From JALYLC01 sp035696365 (GTDB lineage: Bacteria > Actinomycetota > Thermoleophilia > Gaiellales > JALYLC01), in NCBI GenBank assembly GCA_035696365.1, contig DASRQS010000021.1, forward strand, positions 3,940-67,939: a stretch of 64,000 nt of DNA, in the 5' to 3' direction. Shown here piece by piece: positions 1-9,097 of the stretch (positions within the stretch are counted from its first letter, which is position 1; the number at the start of each line of letters is the position of its first letter). The notes below the pieces were generated by a model, which was not told the origin of the DNA, did not search any database, and worked only from the letters and a program-made list of their open reading frames with translations. The translations under genes were made by a program, and so were the position numbers.

Positions 1-354
1 CGCGTCGGCGAAGACGAACACGCGGCTCTCGATCGAGAGCACTCCGTACAGCGACACTGTCGATTGACCGAACGTGCGTCGCGCGCCGCCGCGCCAGTGG
101 GCCCGGCGCAGGACAGCGCGCTGCCCGTTCTCGCGCTCGGCGCTCTCCCAGAGTGAAAGCCGTCCGGACGCGGACGTATACGTGACGAGGCCGGGGACGT
201 CGCTCCCGCGAAGCAACAGCGATGCCGCCGCTGGAGCTTCCGGAGGCGCCGGCTCGGCCCCGGCCGACGAACGCGCGAGCGCGCTCCCAGCGGCAGAAAT
301 CGTGACGATCAAGATGGCGAGCGTGGCGGCAAGCCGCGTGTAGAACGTGAACAT
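1..354 (-). CDS. Secreted protein of unknown function, 3' end outside window
   Basis: A reading frame starts with ATG at 354 and runs 118 codons to base 1 without a stop, so its C-terminus lies outside the window. The first 28 residues (MFTFYTRLAATLAILIVTIS, then AAGSALAR) look like a Sec signal peptide: a short basic start, a hydrophobic core and an Ala-x-Ala-type cleavage zone. A Pro/Ala-rich linker follows, and then a region rich in Thr, Ser and Leu that looks beta-structured. A purine-rich GAGGGGGG stretch lies upstream of the ATG. The gene is divergent from the SARP regulator with about 100 bp between starts. No family is recognised. Confidence 0.6.
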   Translation of the reverse strand, partial: MFTFYTRLAATLAILIVTISAAGSALARSSAGAEPAPPEAPAAASLLLRGSDVPGLVTYTSASGRLSLWESAERENGQRAVLRRAHWRGGARRTFGQSTVSLYGVLSIESRVFVFADA

Positions 355-453
355 AGGTGGCGCCCCCCTCGGCGTAGACTGCTCGGCCCAGTCCGATACC
401 GGCAAGAATGCGTTGTGCTCCTAACGCCGCGCTAACGGCCCGCGAGGAAGCTG

Positions 454-2034
454 TTGCTCGCATTCCGCATACTCGGCCCGCTCGAGGTGATCGACGGCGA
501 GCGAACGATCACGCCAACGGGCGAGATCCAGCGGGCCCTCCTGGCGATCCTGCTGCTGAACGCCAACCGGGTCGTTTCCAGTGACCAGCTGATCGATCTG
601 CTGTGGAGTGATCAGCCGCCGGCCTCGGGCGCCGGCGCGCTCCAGGTGCGCGTCTCGCAACTTCGTAAGGCGCTCGGCGAGCATGGCTCCGCGATCGTCA
701 CGCGCTCGCCCGGCTACATCGTGCGCCTCGACCGCGGCCGGCTCGACCTGCACCGCTTCGAGTTGCTGGTGCAGCAGGCAGACCGTGATCTGGTCAGCGA
801 TGACCCGGGCTCCGCCGCCGTCAGGCTGCGCGACGCTCTCATGCTCTGGCGCGGCCCGCCACTGGCCGACTTCACGTATGCGCCCTTCGCCCAAGCCGCG
901 ATCGGACGGCTCGAGGAGCTGCGCGTCGCAGCCCTGGAGAAGCGCGTCGAGGCGGATCTCGCGGTCGGACGTCACGCCGACTTGGTCGCCGAGCTGCGTG
1001 CGCTCGTGGCGGAGCATCCGCTGCGGGAGCGCTTGCGTGCTCAGCTCATGCTCGCGCTCTATCGCTCGGGACGCCAGGCCGATGCGCTCGCGGAATATCA
1101 GGCGGGCAGGCGCGTCCTCGTGGATGAGCTCGGAATCGAGCCAGGCAGGGACTTGCACGAGCTCGAGCGCGCCATCCTGCGCCAGGAGCCGGCGCTCAAT
1201 CTGGCTGATCGTGCGCCCATGCGGTCGATTCTCGTCGCTTCCTCGAGCGACCAAGCGCTCGACGGGCTGCTGGTGCTCGCCGAGGTGCTGGCCAGCCGGC
1301 CCCCACGCGCACTAGTTATCGCGCGGGCCGTAGGTGACCGCGCGGAGATCGCGCGCACCACCGCTTTGCTGCAGGAGCGGCGGCAGGTGCTGCGTGCACG
1401 CGGCGCGAGTGCGCGCGTCGCCGCGTTCACGAGCCATGCGCCCGCACGCGACCTCGTGCGCATGGCACGGGAGCAGGACGTCGAGCTCGTGCTGATCGAT
1501 GCCCCCAAGGCTCTGCTCGACGATCCGGTCGTTCAAGACATCCTGGCGGCCGCTCCATGCGATGTAGCGATGCTGGCGGGAGGCGTCCCAGATCCCGGCG
1601 GATCATTCGTGCTCGTACCTTTCGGCGGCGGCGAACACGACTGGGCCGCCATTGAGCTGGGCGCCTGGATCGCGGCTGCGGACAAGCGCACGCTGCGGCT
1701 TGTCGGCTCGACCGGCAACCAGGACGGCCCCGACGCGAGCCGGCAGCTCGCGAGTGCCTCTCTCGCCATCCAGCTCGCATTTGGCATCGCGGCCGAGCCG
1801 CTGCTCATCCCGCCCAGAGCCGCCGGCATCCTCGGCGCGTGCGAGGGCGCGTCGCTCGTCGTCGCCGGCCTCTCCGACCGTTGGACGCGCACCGGCCTCG
1901 GCGAGGTGCGCCACGCGCTCGCGACGCAGACGCGAGCACCCACGCTGCTCGTACGCCGCGGTCTGCGACCGGGCGGCCTCGCCCCCCGAGCGAGCCTCAC
2001 CCGCTTCACGTGGTCGGCCGCCCCTCATCCCTAG
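454..2034 (+). CDS. SARP/AfsR-type regulator with C-terminal UspA-like domains
   Basis: A 526-residue transcription regulator. The N-terminus FRILGPLEV opens an OmpR-type winged-helix DNA-binding domain (about 1-95). A bacterial transcriptional activation (BTAD) helical-repeat domain follows (about 96-245, with the typical LVDELGIEPGRDLHELE ending). Residues about 255-375 and 385-505 look like two universal-stress-protein folds (RSILVASSSDQALDGLLVLA; later SFVLVPFGGGEHDWAAIELG and APTLLVRRG). The TTG start at 454 is preceded by GAGGA and puts the protein at the canonical family N-terminus. SARP proteins usually activate neighbouring pathway genes, but no biosynthetic cluster lies downstream, so the target is unknown. 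The Usp module may sense stress or nucleotide; that is inference. Confidence 0.85.
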   Translation: MLAFRILGPLEVIDGERTITPTGEIQRALLAILLLNANRVVSSDQLIDLLWSDQPPASGAGALQVRVSQLRKALGEHGSAIVTRSPGYIVRLDRGRLDLHRFELLVQQADRDLVSDDPGSAAVRLRDALMLWRGPPLADFTYAPFAQAAIGRLEELRVAALEKRVEADLAVGRHADLVAELRALVAEHPLRERLRAQLMLALYRSGRQADALAEYQAGRRVLVDELGIEPGRDLHELERAILRQEPALNLADRAPMRSILVASSSDQALDGLLVLAEVLASRPPRALVIARAVGDRAEIARTTALLQERRQVLRARGASARVAAFTSHAPARDLVRMAREQDVELVLIDAPKALLDDPVVQDILAAAPCDVAMLAGGVPDPGGSFVLVPFGGGEHDWAAIELGAWIAAADKRTLRLVGSTGNQDGPDASRQLASASLAIQLAFGIAAEPLLIPPRAAGILGACEGASLVVAGLSDRWTRTGLGEVRHALATQTRAPTLLVRRGLRPGGLAPRASLTRFTWSAAPHP

Positions 2035-2040
2035 CCGAAT

Positions 2041-2870
2041 TGGCTCGTCGCTCGTCAGCGGCGAATTCCAGAAACGCATCGGCGGCTGGGACTTCGCGTT
2101 CAGCGCGCCCAAGAGCATCAGCCTCGCACTCACCTTCGGCGACACCGAGACCCGCCGCGAACTGCTGGCCGCGCATCGCGCGGGCGTCGAGGCCGCGCTG
2201 CGGCTCCTCGAGAGCGAGGCTGTGCGCGTGCGCGTCGGCGCTCAGGGCGCGTTCCGGCATGAGACGCACGGCTTGCTGGCGGTCGCGATCGAGCACGCCT
2301 GGGCGCGAGCCGTCAGCGAAGAGGCGACGCCGGATCCGCAGCTGCACACCCATGTCGTCGTCGCGAACATGGCCAAGAGCCGCGAGGACGACTCGGATTG
2401 GTGGCGCACGCTCGACATGCAACCCGTGCTGCGCGAGTGGAAACGAGCAGCCAGCGCGACCTACCAGGCCGTGCTCCATCACGAAGTCTCGGCGCGACTC
2501 GGCTGGGAGTGGGCCGAGCCGCGCAACAACCTCGCCGAGCTAGAGCGATGGCCTTCGAGCGTGCTGCGCGCGTTCAGCCGCAGGCGCGAGCAGATCGAAG
2601 CGTTCCTGGCCGGCGGCGAGACCACCTGGGCACGCACGCAAGCGGCCGCCATCCAGACGCGACAGGCCAAAGGCGCAGCGCGCAACGAGGCCGCCGACCG
2701 GCATCATGCTCGTCGACGAGGCCGGGACGCTCGGCACGCGCACACTCGCACGACTCGCTGAAGCCGTCGCGCTGGCGGATGCCAAGCTTGTGCTGGTCGG
2801 CGACGACGCGCAACTCCCAGCCGTAGCCGCCGGCACGACCTACAGGGGCTCGCGCATACCCGCCAAGTGA
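2041..2870 (+). pseudogene. Decayed TrwC/TraI (MobF) conjugative relaxase-helicase
   Basis: One frame from about 2041 encodes the second half of a TrwC relaxase domain: FAFSAPKSISLAL, then PDPQLHTHVVVAN with the metal-binding histidines near 2345-2351. The N-terminal catalytic tyrosines are missing and the frame is open to the upstream SARP gene without its own start. That frame ends at 2761. From 2703 another frame gives IMLVDEAGTL (Walker B/motif II) and VLVGDDAQLPAVAAG (motif III) of the RecD-like helicase half, ending TGA at 2868. The piece between relaxase and helicase motif II is deleted and the frames are shifted. This is the relic of a conjugative element next to a tRNA-Leu gene. Confidence 0.8.
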
Positions 2871-3364
2871 CCAACCGCTGCGTCCCGTGTCCGCGGCGGT
2901 GATGCCTGCGCGGCGTCGCGTGGAATGCGGGCGTTGCGCGCCTCGGGATCGGGCGCGTCTCGCTGATCGATGTCCGAATCCTCTCGGTCAAGTAATCGCC
3001 TGCGCACGGGTTCATGTCCATGAGTCGGCATCAGAGACTCCGGTGTGCTTGTCGCGGCGCTGCGCGCGTCGGGGCGGGTGGCTGCGTGGGCGATCGTCGC
3101 TCGGCTTCAGCCTCGTCGCGTGTCATGCAGGTCGCAAGCCGCGTGAGCGCTTCGCGCGTGTCGATGCGGCCGAGTGGCGGTGCGTGTTCGGCATCGCCAG
3201 CCGGCCTGCCCTCGACCGCACAGGCTGCGTCCTCCGTAGTAGAGGTTGAAGCATCGACATAAATACCGACTCGCACGGCAGCCAAGCCTACCGGGCCCCG
3301 GTGCCGGTGTCCCTGAGACTGTCCCTAGCGCCTACAAAATTCCGCATTTGCAGGGACTTCGACA
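2871..3364. other. Gene-free stretch between relaxase relic and tRNA-Leu
   Basis: I see no convincing gene on either strand; the short ORFs have shadow-like Arg/Ala/Pro composition. At its right end, about 3308-3361, there is a repeat-like stretch with TGTCCCTGAGACTGTCCCT and a GTCCCT...AGGGAC inverted pair, directly outside the 3' end of the tRNA. This may be eroded mobile-element DNA. Confidence 0.5.
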
Positions 3365-3448
3365 TGCGGATGAGAGGACTTGAACCTCCACGACCTTACG
3401 GCCACACGGACCTGAACCGTGCGCGTCTACCAGTTCCGCCACATCCGC
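3365..3448 (-). tRNA. tRNA-Leu, anticodon CAG
   Basis: Read on the minus strand, an 84-nt class II tRNA folds with a 7-bp acceptor stem GCGGATG/CATCCGC, discriminator A at 3365, a D-arm containing GGTAGAC, anticodon loop TTCAGGT (CAG), a long variable arm and the T-arm GGTTCAAGTCC. The 3' CCA is not encoded. Anticodon CAG decodes CUG, which fits the GC-rich genome. Confidence 0.95.
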
Positions 3449-3488
3449 GGGGGAGCAAGAGCATAGCGCGGCCCTTGCAGCCGGTGGC

Positions 3489-4724
3489 TCATCCGCGGGC
3501 GATCTCGCCGACGGCCTCCAGCGTGCGATCGACCTCTTCCTCGGACGTGTAGCGGAGGAAGCCGAGCCGCGTCGCTCCGCCGCGGCCTTCGAGGCCCAGG
3601 CGATCCATGATGCCGAGCGCGTAGTAGTTGCCGTCCCAGCCGAGGATGCCGCGCTTCGCCAGTTGCTCACAGACCTGGCGCGGGGTGATGCCGGGCAGCG
3701 TGAAGGTGAAGGTCGGCGTGCGCTCTCCCGCGCGCGCGGGGTCCGTGATGCCGTACAGCGTCATGCCGGGCACCTCCGCGAGGCCGTCGAGCATGCGCGC
3801 CGTCAGAGCCGTCTCGTAGGAGAGGATGTCCTTGAACGCGGCGTCCAGCTTCGAGCGGCGGTCGTCGCCCTCGCCCAGGGAGGCGACGAAGTCGATCGCG
3901 GCCTGCACACCGGCCAGCGCCTCGTGGCTCATCGTGCCCGTCTCGAAGCGGTGACCCGCAGGGAGCTCACCGGCCGGGCGCACGCGGTCGGCCGGCCACG
4001 TGGCGAGCAGCTCCTCGCGCGCGAAGCCGAGGCCCTGGTGGGGGCCGAAGAACTTGTAGGGCGAGCAGAGCAGGACGTCGGCGTCCAGCGCTTTCACGTC
4101 AAGGCGCCGGTGCGGCGCGTAATGCACGCAGTCCATCCAGGCGAGCGCGCCGACAGAGTGCGCCACGTCGGCCAGAGCGCGACCCGCCGGCATCGTGCCG
4201 ACCGCATTGGAGGCCAGCGTGAACGCGCACACCTTCGTGCGCGGCCCCACGACCGCCTCGAGCGCCGCGGGCTCCACCTGCAGGTCGCCGTCGCGCACAT
4301 CGGCGGTGCGCACCACGAGACCGTGATCCTTCGCGCACAGGAGCCAGGGGCTCACGTTCGCGTCGTGGTCGAGCGCGGTGATGACGATCTCGTCGCCCGG
4401 CTCCAGCGTGCGGCAGAAGGCGTGCACGAGGTTGAAGTTGATCGTCGTCATGTTGGGCCCGAAGATGACCTCCTCGGACTTCGCGCCAAGGAAGTCGGCC
4501 GCCGCGACGCGGGTCGAGTCCACCAGCTCCGTCGTCTCCTCGCTCGTCACGAACGCGCCGTCGATGTTGGCGTTCGAGTGGCGCAGGTAGTCGGCCATGG
4601 CGTCGATCACGACATCCGGCACCTGTGCGCCGCCCGGGCCGTCGAGGAAGACGAGCGGCCGTCCGTCGGCTCCCGTACGGGAGAGCGACGTGAAGGAGCG
4701 GCGAATGGCGGCGATGTCGGGCAA
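3489..4724 (-). CDS. Cysteine-desulfurase-like PLP enzyme (class V aminotransferase fold)
   Basis: A 411-residue fold-type I PLP protein of the SufS/NifS superfamily, probably the cysteine-desulfurase-like subfamily (TIGR01976 type). The Schiff-base lysine is in SPYKFFGPHQG (about Lys224). Upstream are the PLP-binding stretch ALDHDANVSPW (about His120) and the cofactor Asp in WMDCVHYAPH (about Asp198). The usual C-terminal active-site Cys loop of true desulfurases is not obvious, so the substrate is uncertain. I chose TTG at 4724 because GAGGAG sits 5 nt upstream and the protein then begins PDIAAIRRSFTSL, typical of the family. It is divergent from glpX with 57 bp between starts, sharing a promoter region. 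Confidence 0.88.
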   Translation of the reverse strand: MPDIAAIRRSFTSLSRTGADGRPLVFLDGPGGAQVPDVVIDAMADYLRHSNANIDGAFVTSEETTELVDSTRVAAADFLGAKSEEVIFGPNMTTINFNLVHAFCRTLEPGDEIVITALDHDANVSPWLLCAKDHGLVVRTADVRDGDLQVEPAALEAVVGPRTKVCAFTLASNAVGTMPAGRALADVAHSVGALAWMDCVHYAPHRRLDVKALDADVLLCSPYKFFGPHQGLGFAREELLATWPADRVRPAGELPAGHRFETGTMSHEALAGVQAAIDFVASLGEGDDRRSKLDAAFKDILSYETALTARMLDGLAEVPGMTLYGITDPARAGERTPTFTFTLPGITPRQVCEQLAKRGILGWDGNYYALGIMDRLGLEGRGGATRLGFLRYTSEEEVDRTLEAVGEIARG

Positions 4725-4781
4725 CGGGACTCCTCGTGGTGGGGGCAGCGCGGTACCGCAGCGCAGGATAGATTGGCGCAC

Positions 4782-5768
4782 ATGACGACGATCCCAGACC
4801 GCGACCTCGCGCTCGAGATCGTCCGCGCCACCGAGAGCGGCGCGCTGGCCGCGTCGCGGATGGTCGGGCGAGGCGACAAGATCGCCGCCGACCAGGCAGC
4901 GGTCGACGGCATGCGCTCACTGCTCGATACCGTCAGCATGGACGGCATCGTCGTTATCGGCGAGGGCGAGAAGGACGAGGCCCCGATGCTCTACAACGGC
5001 GAGCACGTCGGCGACGGCTCCGGGCCCGAGGTCGACGTCGCCGTCGACCCGCTGGAGGGCACGACGCTGGCCGCCAAAGGCATGCCGAACGCGCTCTGCG
5101 TGGTGGCGATCTCGGCGCGCGGATCGATGTTCGACCCGGGTCCCTGCGTGTACATGGAGAAGCTCGTCGGCGGCCCCGACCTGCACGGCGTGCTGTCGAT
5201 GACGGATCCGATCGAGGACGTGCTCTACGCCGTGGCGAGGCGCCGCGGAATGACGCTCGGCGACCTGATGGTGGTCGTGCTCGACCGCCCGCGCCACGGC
5301 GAGATGATCACGCGCATGCGCGACGCCGGCGCGCGCATCCGCCTCATCTCCGACGGCGACGTCTCGGGAGCCCTGCTCGCAGCCATGCCCGACACCGGCA
5401 TCGACCTGCTGTGGGGCATCGGCGGGACGCCGGAAGGCGTGCTCTCGGCCGCCGCGATCCGCTGCGTGGGCGGCACGATGCTCGGCCGGCTGTGGCCGCG
5501 TGACGACGACGAGGCGCAGCGCGCCCGGGACGCGGGCTACGACCTCGAGCGCGTGCTGGCGACCGAGGATCTGGTGACGAGCGAGGACTGCTTCTTCGCA
5601 GCCACGGGCGTGACCGACGGCGATCTCGTGCGCGGCGTGCGCTTCGACGCCACCGGCGCCACCACGCACTCGCTCGTCATGCGCGGGCGCTCGGGCACGA
5701 TCCGGCGCGTCGATGCGCATCACCACCGCGCCAAGCTGCGTGCCCTCATGGGCGATCGGTACGGATGA
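4782..5768 (+). CDS. glpX: Fructose-1,6-bisphosphatase class II
   Basis: A 328-residue GlpX-type phosphatase that hydrolyses fructose-1,6-bisphosphate to fructose-6-phosphate in gluconeogenesis. Metal/phosphate motifs are clear: VVIGEGEKDEAP (about 57-68), VDPLEGTT (about 88-95) and the C-terminal GIGGTPEGVLSAAA. Length matches the family. The frame is open for more than 1 kb upstream, but homology starts at ATG 4782 (MTTIPDRDLALEIVRATE); the upstream part is antisense to the neighbouring gene. Its stop overlaps the next gene's ATG (ATGA at 5765), so it heads an operon with an SRPBCC protein and glycolate oxidase subunits. Confidence 0.97.
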   Translation: MTTIPDRDLALEIVRATESGALAASRMVGRGDKIAADQAAVDGMRSLLDTVSMDGIVVIGEGEKDEAPMLYNGEHVGDGSGPEVDVAVDPLEGTTLAAKGMPNALCVVAISARGSMFDPGPCVYMEKLVGGPDLHGVLSMTDPIEDVLYAVARRRGMTLGDLMVVVLDRPRHGEMITRMRDAGARIRLISDGDVSGALLAAMPDTGIDLLWGIGGTPEGVLSAAAIRCVGGTMLGRLWPRDDDEAQRARDAGYDLERVLATEDLVTSEDCFFAATGVTDGDLVRGVRFDATGATTHSLVMRGRSGTIRRVDAHHHRAKLRALMGDRYG

Positions 5769-6937
5769 TCGCTCCGCTCGAGCGCGCCATGGCCGTCGAG
5801 GTCGATCAGCGCGTGCGCATCGCCGCACCACCCGAGCGGGTCTGGCGGGCGCTCGCGAACCCGGAGGATCTGCGGCGCTGGCTGTTCGAGAGCGCCGTCG
5901 CCGACGTGCGCGAGGGCGGCTCGTGGCGCTTCACCTTCCCGCACTGGCCCTCGGCGCGCGGACTCCACCACCCCGCGCTCAACTTCGGGGGTCCGATCGT
6001 CGAGCTGATGCCCGGCCGCGTGCTGGCAGTGCAGTTCGAGCCGCCCTACTGGGGCGTCCTGCGCTTCGAGGTCACGCCCCAGGGTGACGGCAGCGAGCTG
6101 CGCGTGACGCAGCGCGGATTTGCGGGCAACGAGGACTGGCTGGCCGACTTCCGCGGCGGCTGGGGCTCCTTCAACGATCGCCTGGCGATGCTCTGCGAGA
6201 CCGGCGAGGTCGCGACCGCTCGCCGGCTGGAGACGCCGCGAGCGGTCGCGCGAACGCTCGAGCCGGGTGAGCTGGCCGGAGCGCTGGCGCAACTCGTGCC
6301 CCGGCAGCTGCCGGTCCGCCCGTACTGGTACGCCGACGCGGGGAGAGTGACTCTCGTCCTCCCGGGCGTGGACGCCGTCCCAGGCTACGAGCCGCATCGC
6401 GCGGAGCCGTGCAACGTGCTCTGCGTCGAGCTCCCGCCCGGCGCAGACCTGGAGAGCGCGCGTGCGAGCCTCGAGCGCTCGCTGCCGCGTCGCGGCTGGA
6501 CGGTCGCGGGCGCGCTGCGCGCCGCGCTCGATCCCTCCCATCCGGAAGCCGGATGCGAGCTCGCCCTCCCCCATCGCCCGGCCATCGACTTCGCCGATCC
6601 CGAGCCGTTCGTGCGCGCCTTCGAGCGCTCCTTCGATGCCCCGGGCCGTGCTGCCGCGGCCGCCTACTTCGCACCTGGCGGCGCACTCGCGCTGGCCGGG
6701 GGGCCGCATCCGCGACCGCTCGACACGCCGCTCTCGCGCCTGCCCGATCAGGCCGTTGCGCGCTTCTGGCGGCTGCGCCTGGACCGCGACGGCACGCTCA
6801 CCGCCGACTGGGAGGGCAGCGGCTGGACTGCCGCGCGCAACCGCGGCACGAGCACCTGGACATTCGCCGAGGACGGACGCATCGAGCGGCTTGTGGTGCG
6901 CTTCGACCCGGCAGTTCCCCGCATGGTCGCTGCATGA
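5765..6937 (+). CDS. SRPBCC (AHSA1-like) domain protein with long C-terminal extension
   Basis: A 390-residue protein. Residues about 10-145 form a START/SRPBCC-type helix-grip domain (VRIAAPPERVWRALANPEDLRRW, then GGSWRFTFPHWPSARG and GWGSFNDRLAMLCE near its end), usually a small-hydrophobic-ligand or chaperone-cofactor fold. The following roughly 240 residues are not recognised; they are soluble, beta-rich and end with a repeat-like DGTLTADWEGSGW and TSTWTFAEDGRIERL. It overlaps glpX by ATGA and glcD by ATGA, so translation is coupled to central-carbon enzymes. A role in that pathway is inference only. Confidence 0.75.
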   Translation: MIAPLERAMAVEVDQRVRIAAPPERVWRALANPEDLRRWLFESAVADVREGGSWRFTFPHWPSARGLHHPALNFGGPIVELMPGRVLAVQFEPPYWGVLRFEVTPQGDGSELRVTQRGFAGNEDWLADFRGGWGSFNDRLAMLCETGEVATARRLETPRAVARTLEPGELAGALAQLVPRQLPVRPYWYADAGRVTLVLPGVDAVPGYEPHRAEPCNVLCVELPPGADLESARASLERSLPRRGWTVAGALRAALDPSHPEAGCELALPHRPAIDFADPEPFVRAFERSFDAPGRAAAAAYFAPGGALALAGGPHPRPLDTPLSRLPDQAVARFWRLRLDRDGTLTADWEGSGWTAARNRGTSTWTFAEDGRIERLVVRFDPAVPRMVAA

Positions 6938-8331
6938 CAGAGCCCTGGGTCACGGCCTTGCGCGCCGCCCTCGGCGACCGCGTCCACACCCAGCCGGCTG
7001 AGCTCGCGGCCGTCGCGCGCGACGCCTCCCACGTGATTGGCCATCCCGAGGCGTTGATCTATCCCGAGACCACCGAGCACGTCGCGGCGGCCGTGCGCAT
7101 CGCGCGCGAGCACGGCGTGCCGATCGTGGCGCGCGGCGGCGGGACGTCGCTGACCGGGGCGACCGTGCCCACGCGCGGGGGCCTCGTGATCGCCTTCAAC
7201 CGCATGCGCGCCATCCTCGAGCTCGACCTCGAGGAGCGCACGGCGCTCGTGCAGTCCGGCCACACCAACGCGGCGCTCGACGCGGAGGCCCGGCGGCACG
7301 GCCTGCGCTACACGCCCGACCCGTCCTCACGCGCCGCCTCCGTGATCGGCGGCAACATCGGCACGAACGCCGGGGGTCTGCACTGCCTCGGGCACGGCGT
7401 CACGGCCGACCACGTGCTGGGCCTCGAGGTCGTGTTCGGGGACGGCACCATCGCCTGGCTCGAGGACACCGACGCCGTCGACCTGCGTGCCCTCGTCACG
7501 GGCAGCGAGGGCACGCTCGCCATCGTGACCTGTGCCCTCCTCCGCCTCCTACCGCTACCCGAGCGCCTGGCCGTCGTGGTCGCGGGCTTCGAGCTGCTGG
7601 AGCAGGCCGGCGCCTGCGCCGAGCGCATGGTGCTCGAGGCGCCCGGGCTGGTGGCCTGCGAGTTCATCGACGACGCGATGCTGCGCGCGCTCGATCACCT
7701 GGCGCCGGGCGTGCTCCCCGTCAACGTCGAGGCGGCGCTGCTGATCGAGGTGGAAGCGCTCGACGAGGGCATCGACCGGGCGATCTCCGCCGTCGTCCGG
7801 TGCGTCGAGGAGGCCGGCGGGAGCGCGCGCGAGGCGCGCAGCGACGAGGAGATCGCGATCGCCTGGAACGCGCGCCGCTCGGCCTATGGCGCGCTCGGCC
7901 GCATGCACGCCGACTCGTATACCCACGATTTCGCCACGCCGCGCGACCGTCTCGTCACCTCCCTGCGCGCTGCCGCCGACATCGCCAAGCGCCACGACCT
8001 CTTGCTCTCCTCCGTGGCGCACCTCGGCGACGGCAACCTGCACCCGCGACTGCACTACGACGCGACGGTGCCGGGCGAGTTCGAACGCGCACTGGCCGCG
8101 AGCGAGGAGTTGCTCGTGATGGTGCTCGAGAACGGCGGCACGCTGACGGGCGAGCACGGCATCGGGCTCGAGAAGCTGCACGCGCTCGGGCGGCAGTACG
8201 GGGAGGCGGAGCTCGACGCCATGCGCCGCATCAAGGCCGTCCTCGACCCGGCCGGGATCCTGAATCCGGGCAAGCGCCTGCCCGAGGCCGGCGCCGACGC
8301 ACGCAGAGGGATGTACGCGGATGTCGCCTGA
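6934..8331 (+). CDS. glcD: Glycolate oxidase FAD subunit GlcD
   Basis: A 465-residue FAD-linked oxidase that oxidises glycolate (or D-lactate-type 2-hydroxy acids) to the 2-oxo acid. The FAD_binding_4 PP-loop ARGGGTSLTGATVP is at about 66-79, with SVIGGNIGTNAGG and VTGSEGTLAIVT following. The C-terminal FAD-oxidase domain shows SVAHLGDGNLHPRLHYD and GEHGIGLEKL (about 404-413), the GlcD/D-LDH signature. The ATG overlaps the previous stop (ATGA). The gene is followed by glcE-like and glcF genes, so it is the catalytic subunit of a membrane-associated GlcDEF complex. Confidence 0.95.
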   Translation: MTEPWVTALRAALGDRVHTQPAELAAVARDASHVIGHPEALIYPETTEHVAAAVRIAREHGVPIVARGGGTSLTGATVPTRGGLVIAFNRMRAILELDLEERTALVQSGHTNAALDAEARRHGLRYTPDPSSRAASVIGGNIGTNAGGLHCLGHGVTADHVLGLEVVFGDGTIAWLEDTDAVDLRALVTGSEGTLAIVTCALLRLLPLPERLAVVVAGFELLEQAGACAERMVLEAPGLVACEFIDDAMLRALDHLAPGVLPVNVEAALLIEVEALDEGIDRAISAVVRCVEEAGGSAREARSDEEIAIAWNARRSAYGALGRMHADSYTHDFATPRDRLVTSLRAAADIAKRHDLLLSSVAHLGDGNLHPRLHYDATVPGEFERALAASEELLVMVLENGGTLTGEHGIGLEKLHALGRQYGEAELDAMRRIKAVLDPAGILNPGKRLPEAGADARRGMYADVA

Positions 8332-9097
8332 ATTGCGGGCCGGGAACGCCAGTCTGCGCGCCAACGGCAACGAGACGCTGGCCGCAGTGCAGCGCGCCGG
8401 CGCCGTGGCAGGGCAGTTCCTGCCGGTGGACGCCGACGACGCCATGACCGTGAGCGAGCTGCTGCGGCGGCGCGACGGCGGGCCGCTCGAGGCGCGCTAC
8501 GGCCGCCTTCGCGATCGCGTGCTCGCGGCGGGGATCGGCGGTCTCTCGCTTGGCTCCGAGGCGGTCAAGGACGTCGCCGGCTACGACCTGCGCCGCCTGC
8601 TCTTCGGCAGCGCGCCCGTGGACTGGGCCGTCTTCCGCCTGGCACAGCTGCCCGAGCGGCGTGAGCGTCTGCTCGCGCGCGGCGGCGATGCGTTCGCGCT
8701 CGCCGAGGCGCTGCGCGCCGGCCCGGCCGCGCCGGGCGCGCTCGTCGTGCTGGAGCCGGAGCTCCTGGCCATCGCCGACGATTGCGGGACCGACGAGCAG
8801 GCGAGGCGCCGCGGCCTCGTGGAACGCTGCGCCCGGGATGCGGGCGCGCAGCTGGAGCAGCTCGACGACGCCGGCTGGCTCGCTCTCTGCACGGGGCTGC
8901 CGCCGACCATCGTGCGCATGACGGGCCGAGTCGCCCGGTCGAGGTTGCCGGCGCACGAGGGTGCGTGGGCCTACGACGCGGGCCGGCGGTTCGCCCTCGT
9001 GACGCCCGCGGCGCGCGAGATGCTGTCGCCGGCTCGCCCGGCGCCATCGGCTGCACCGGAACTCGTCGCGGGTGTGCTGGGAGCCGTGGGCGCATGA
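8321..9097 (+). CDS. glcE: Glycolate oxidase subunit GlcE-like, N-terminally short
   Basis: A 258-residue relative of GlcE, the second FAD-fold subunit of glycolate oxidase. The conserved core GLSLGSEAVKDVAGYDLRRL and the following RLAQLPERRERL match GlcE, which typically has VVKNVAGYDLHRL. The protein is about 90 residues shorter than the usual 350. The first beta-alpha-beta unit of the FAD domain is missing and the middle Gly-rich loop is reduced, so FAD binding may be weak or shared with GlcD. It overlaps glcD by 11 bp and glcF by ATGA. It could be a degenerate but retained structural subunit. Confidence 0.8.
   Translation: MSPELRAGNASLRANGNETLAAVQRAGAVAGQFLPVDADDAMTVSELLRRRDGGPLEARYGRLRDRVLAAGIGGLSLGSEAVKDVAGYDLRRLLFGSAPVDWAVFRLAQLPERRERLLARGGDAFALAEALRAGPAAPGALVVLEPELLAIADDCGTDEQARRRGLVERCARDAGAQLEQLDDAGWLALCTGLPPTIVRMTGRVARSRLPAHEGAWAYDAGRRFALVTPAAREMLSPARPAPSAAPELVAGVLGAVGA

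Noticed and set aside
1652..2040. N-terminal part of the relaxase-relic frame overlapping the SARP gene
   Set aside because: That part is an out-of-frame shadow of the SARP C-terminus; relaxase homology begins only after the SARP stop.
3663..4781. Upstream extension of the glpX frame by about 370 codons
   Set aside because: The extra part is the antisense of the cysteine-desulfurase-like gene and Arg/Val/Gln-rich; glpX homology begins at ATG 4782.
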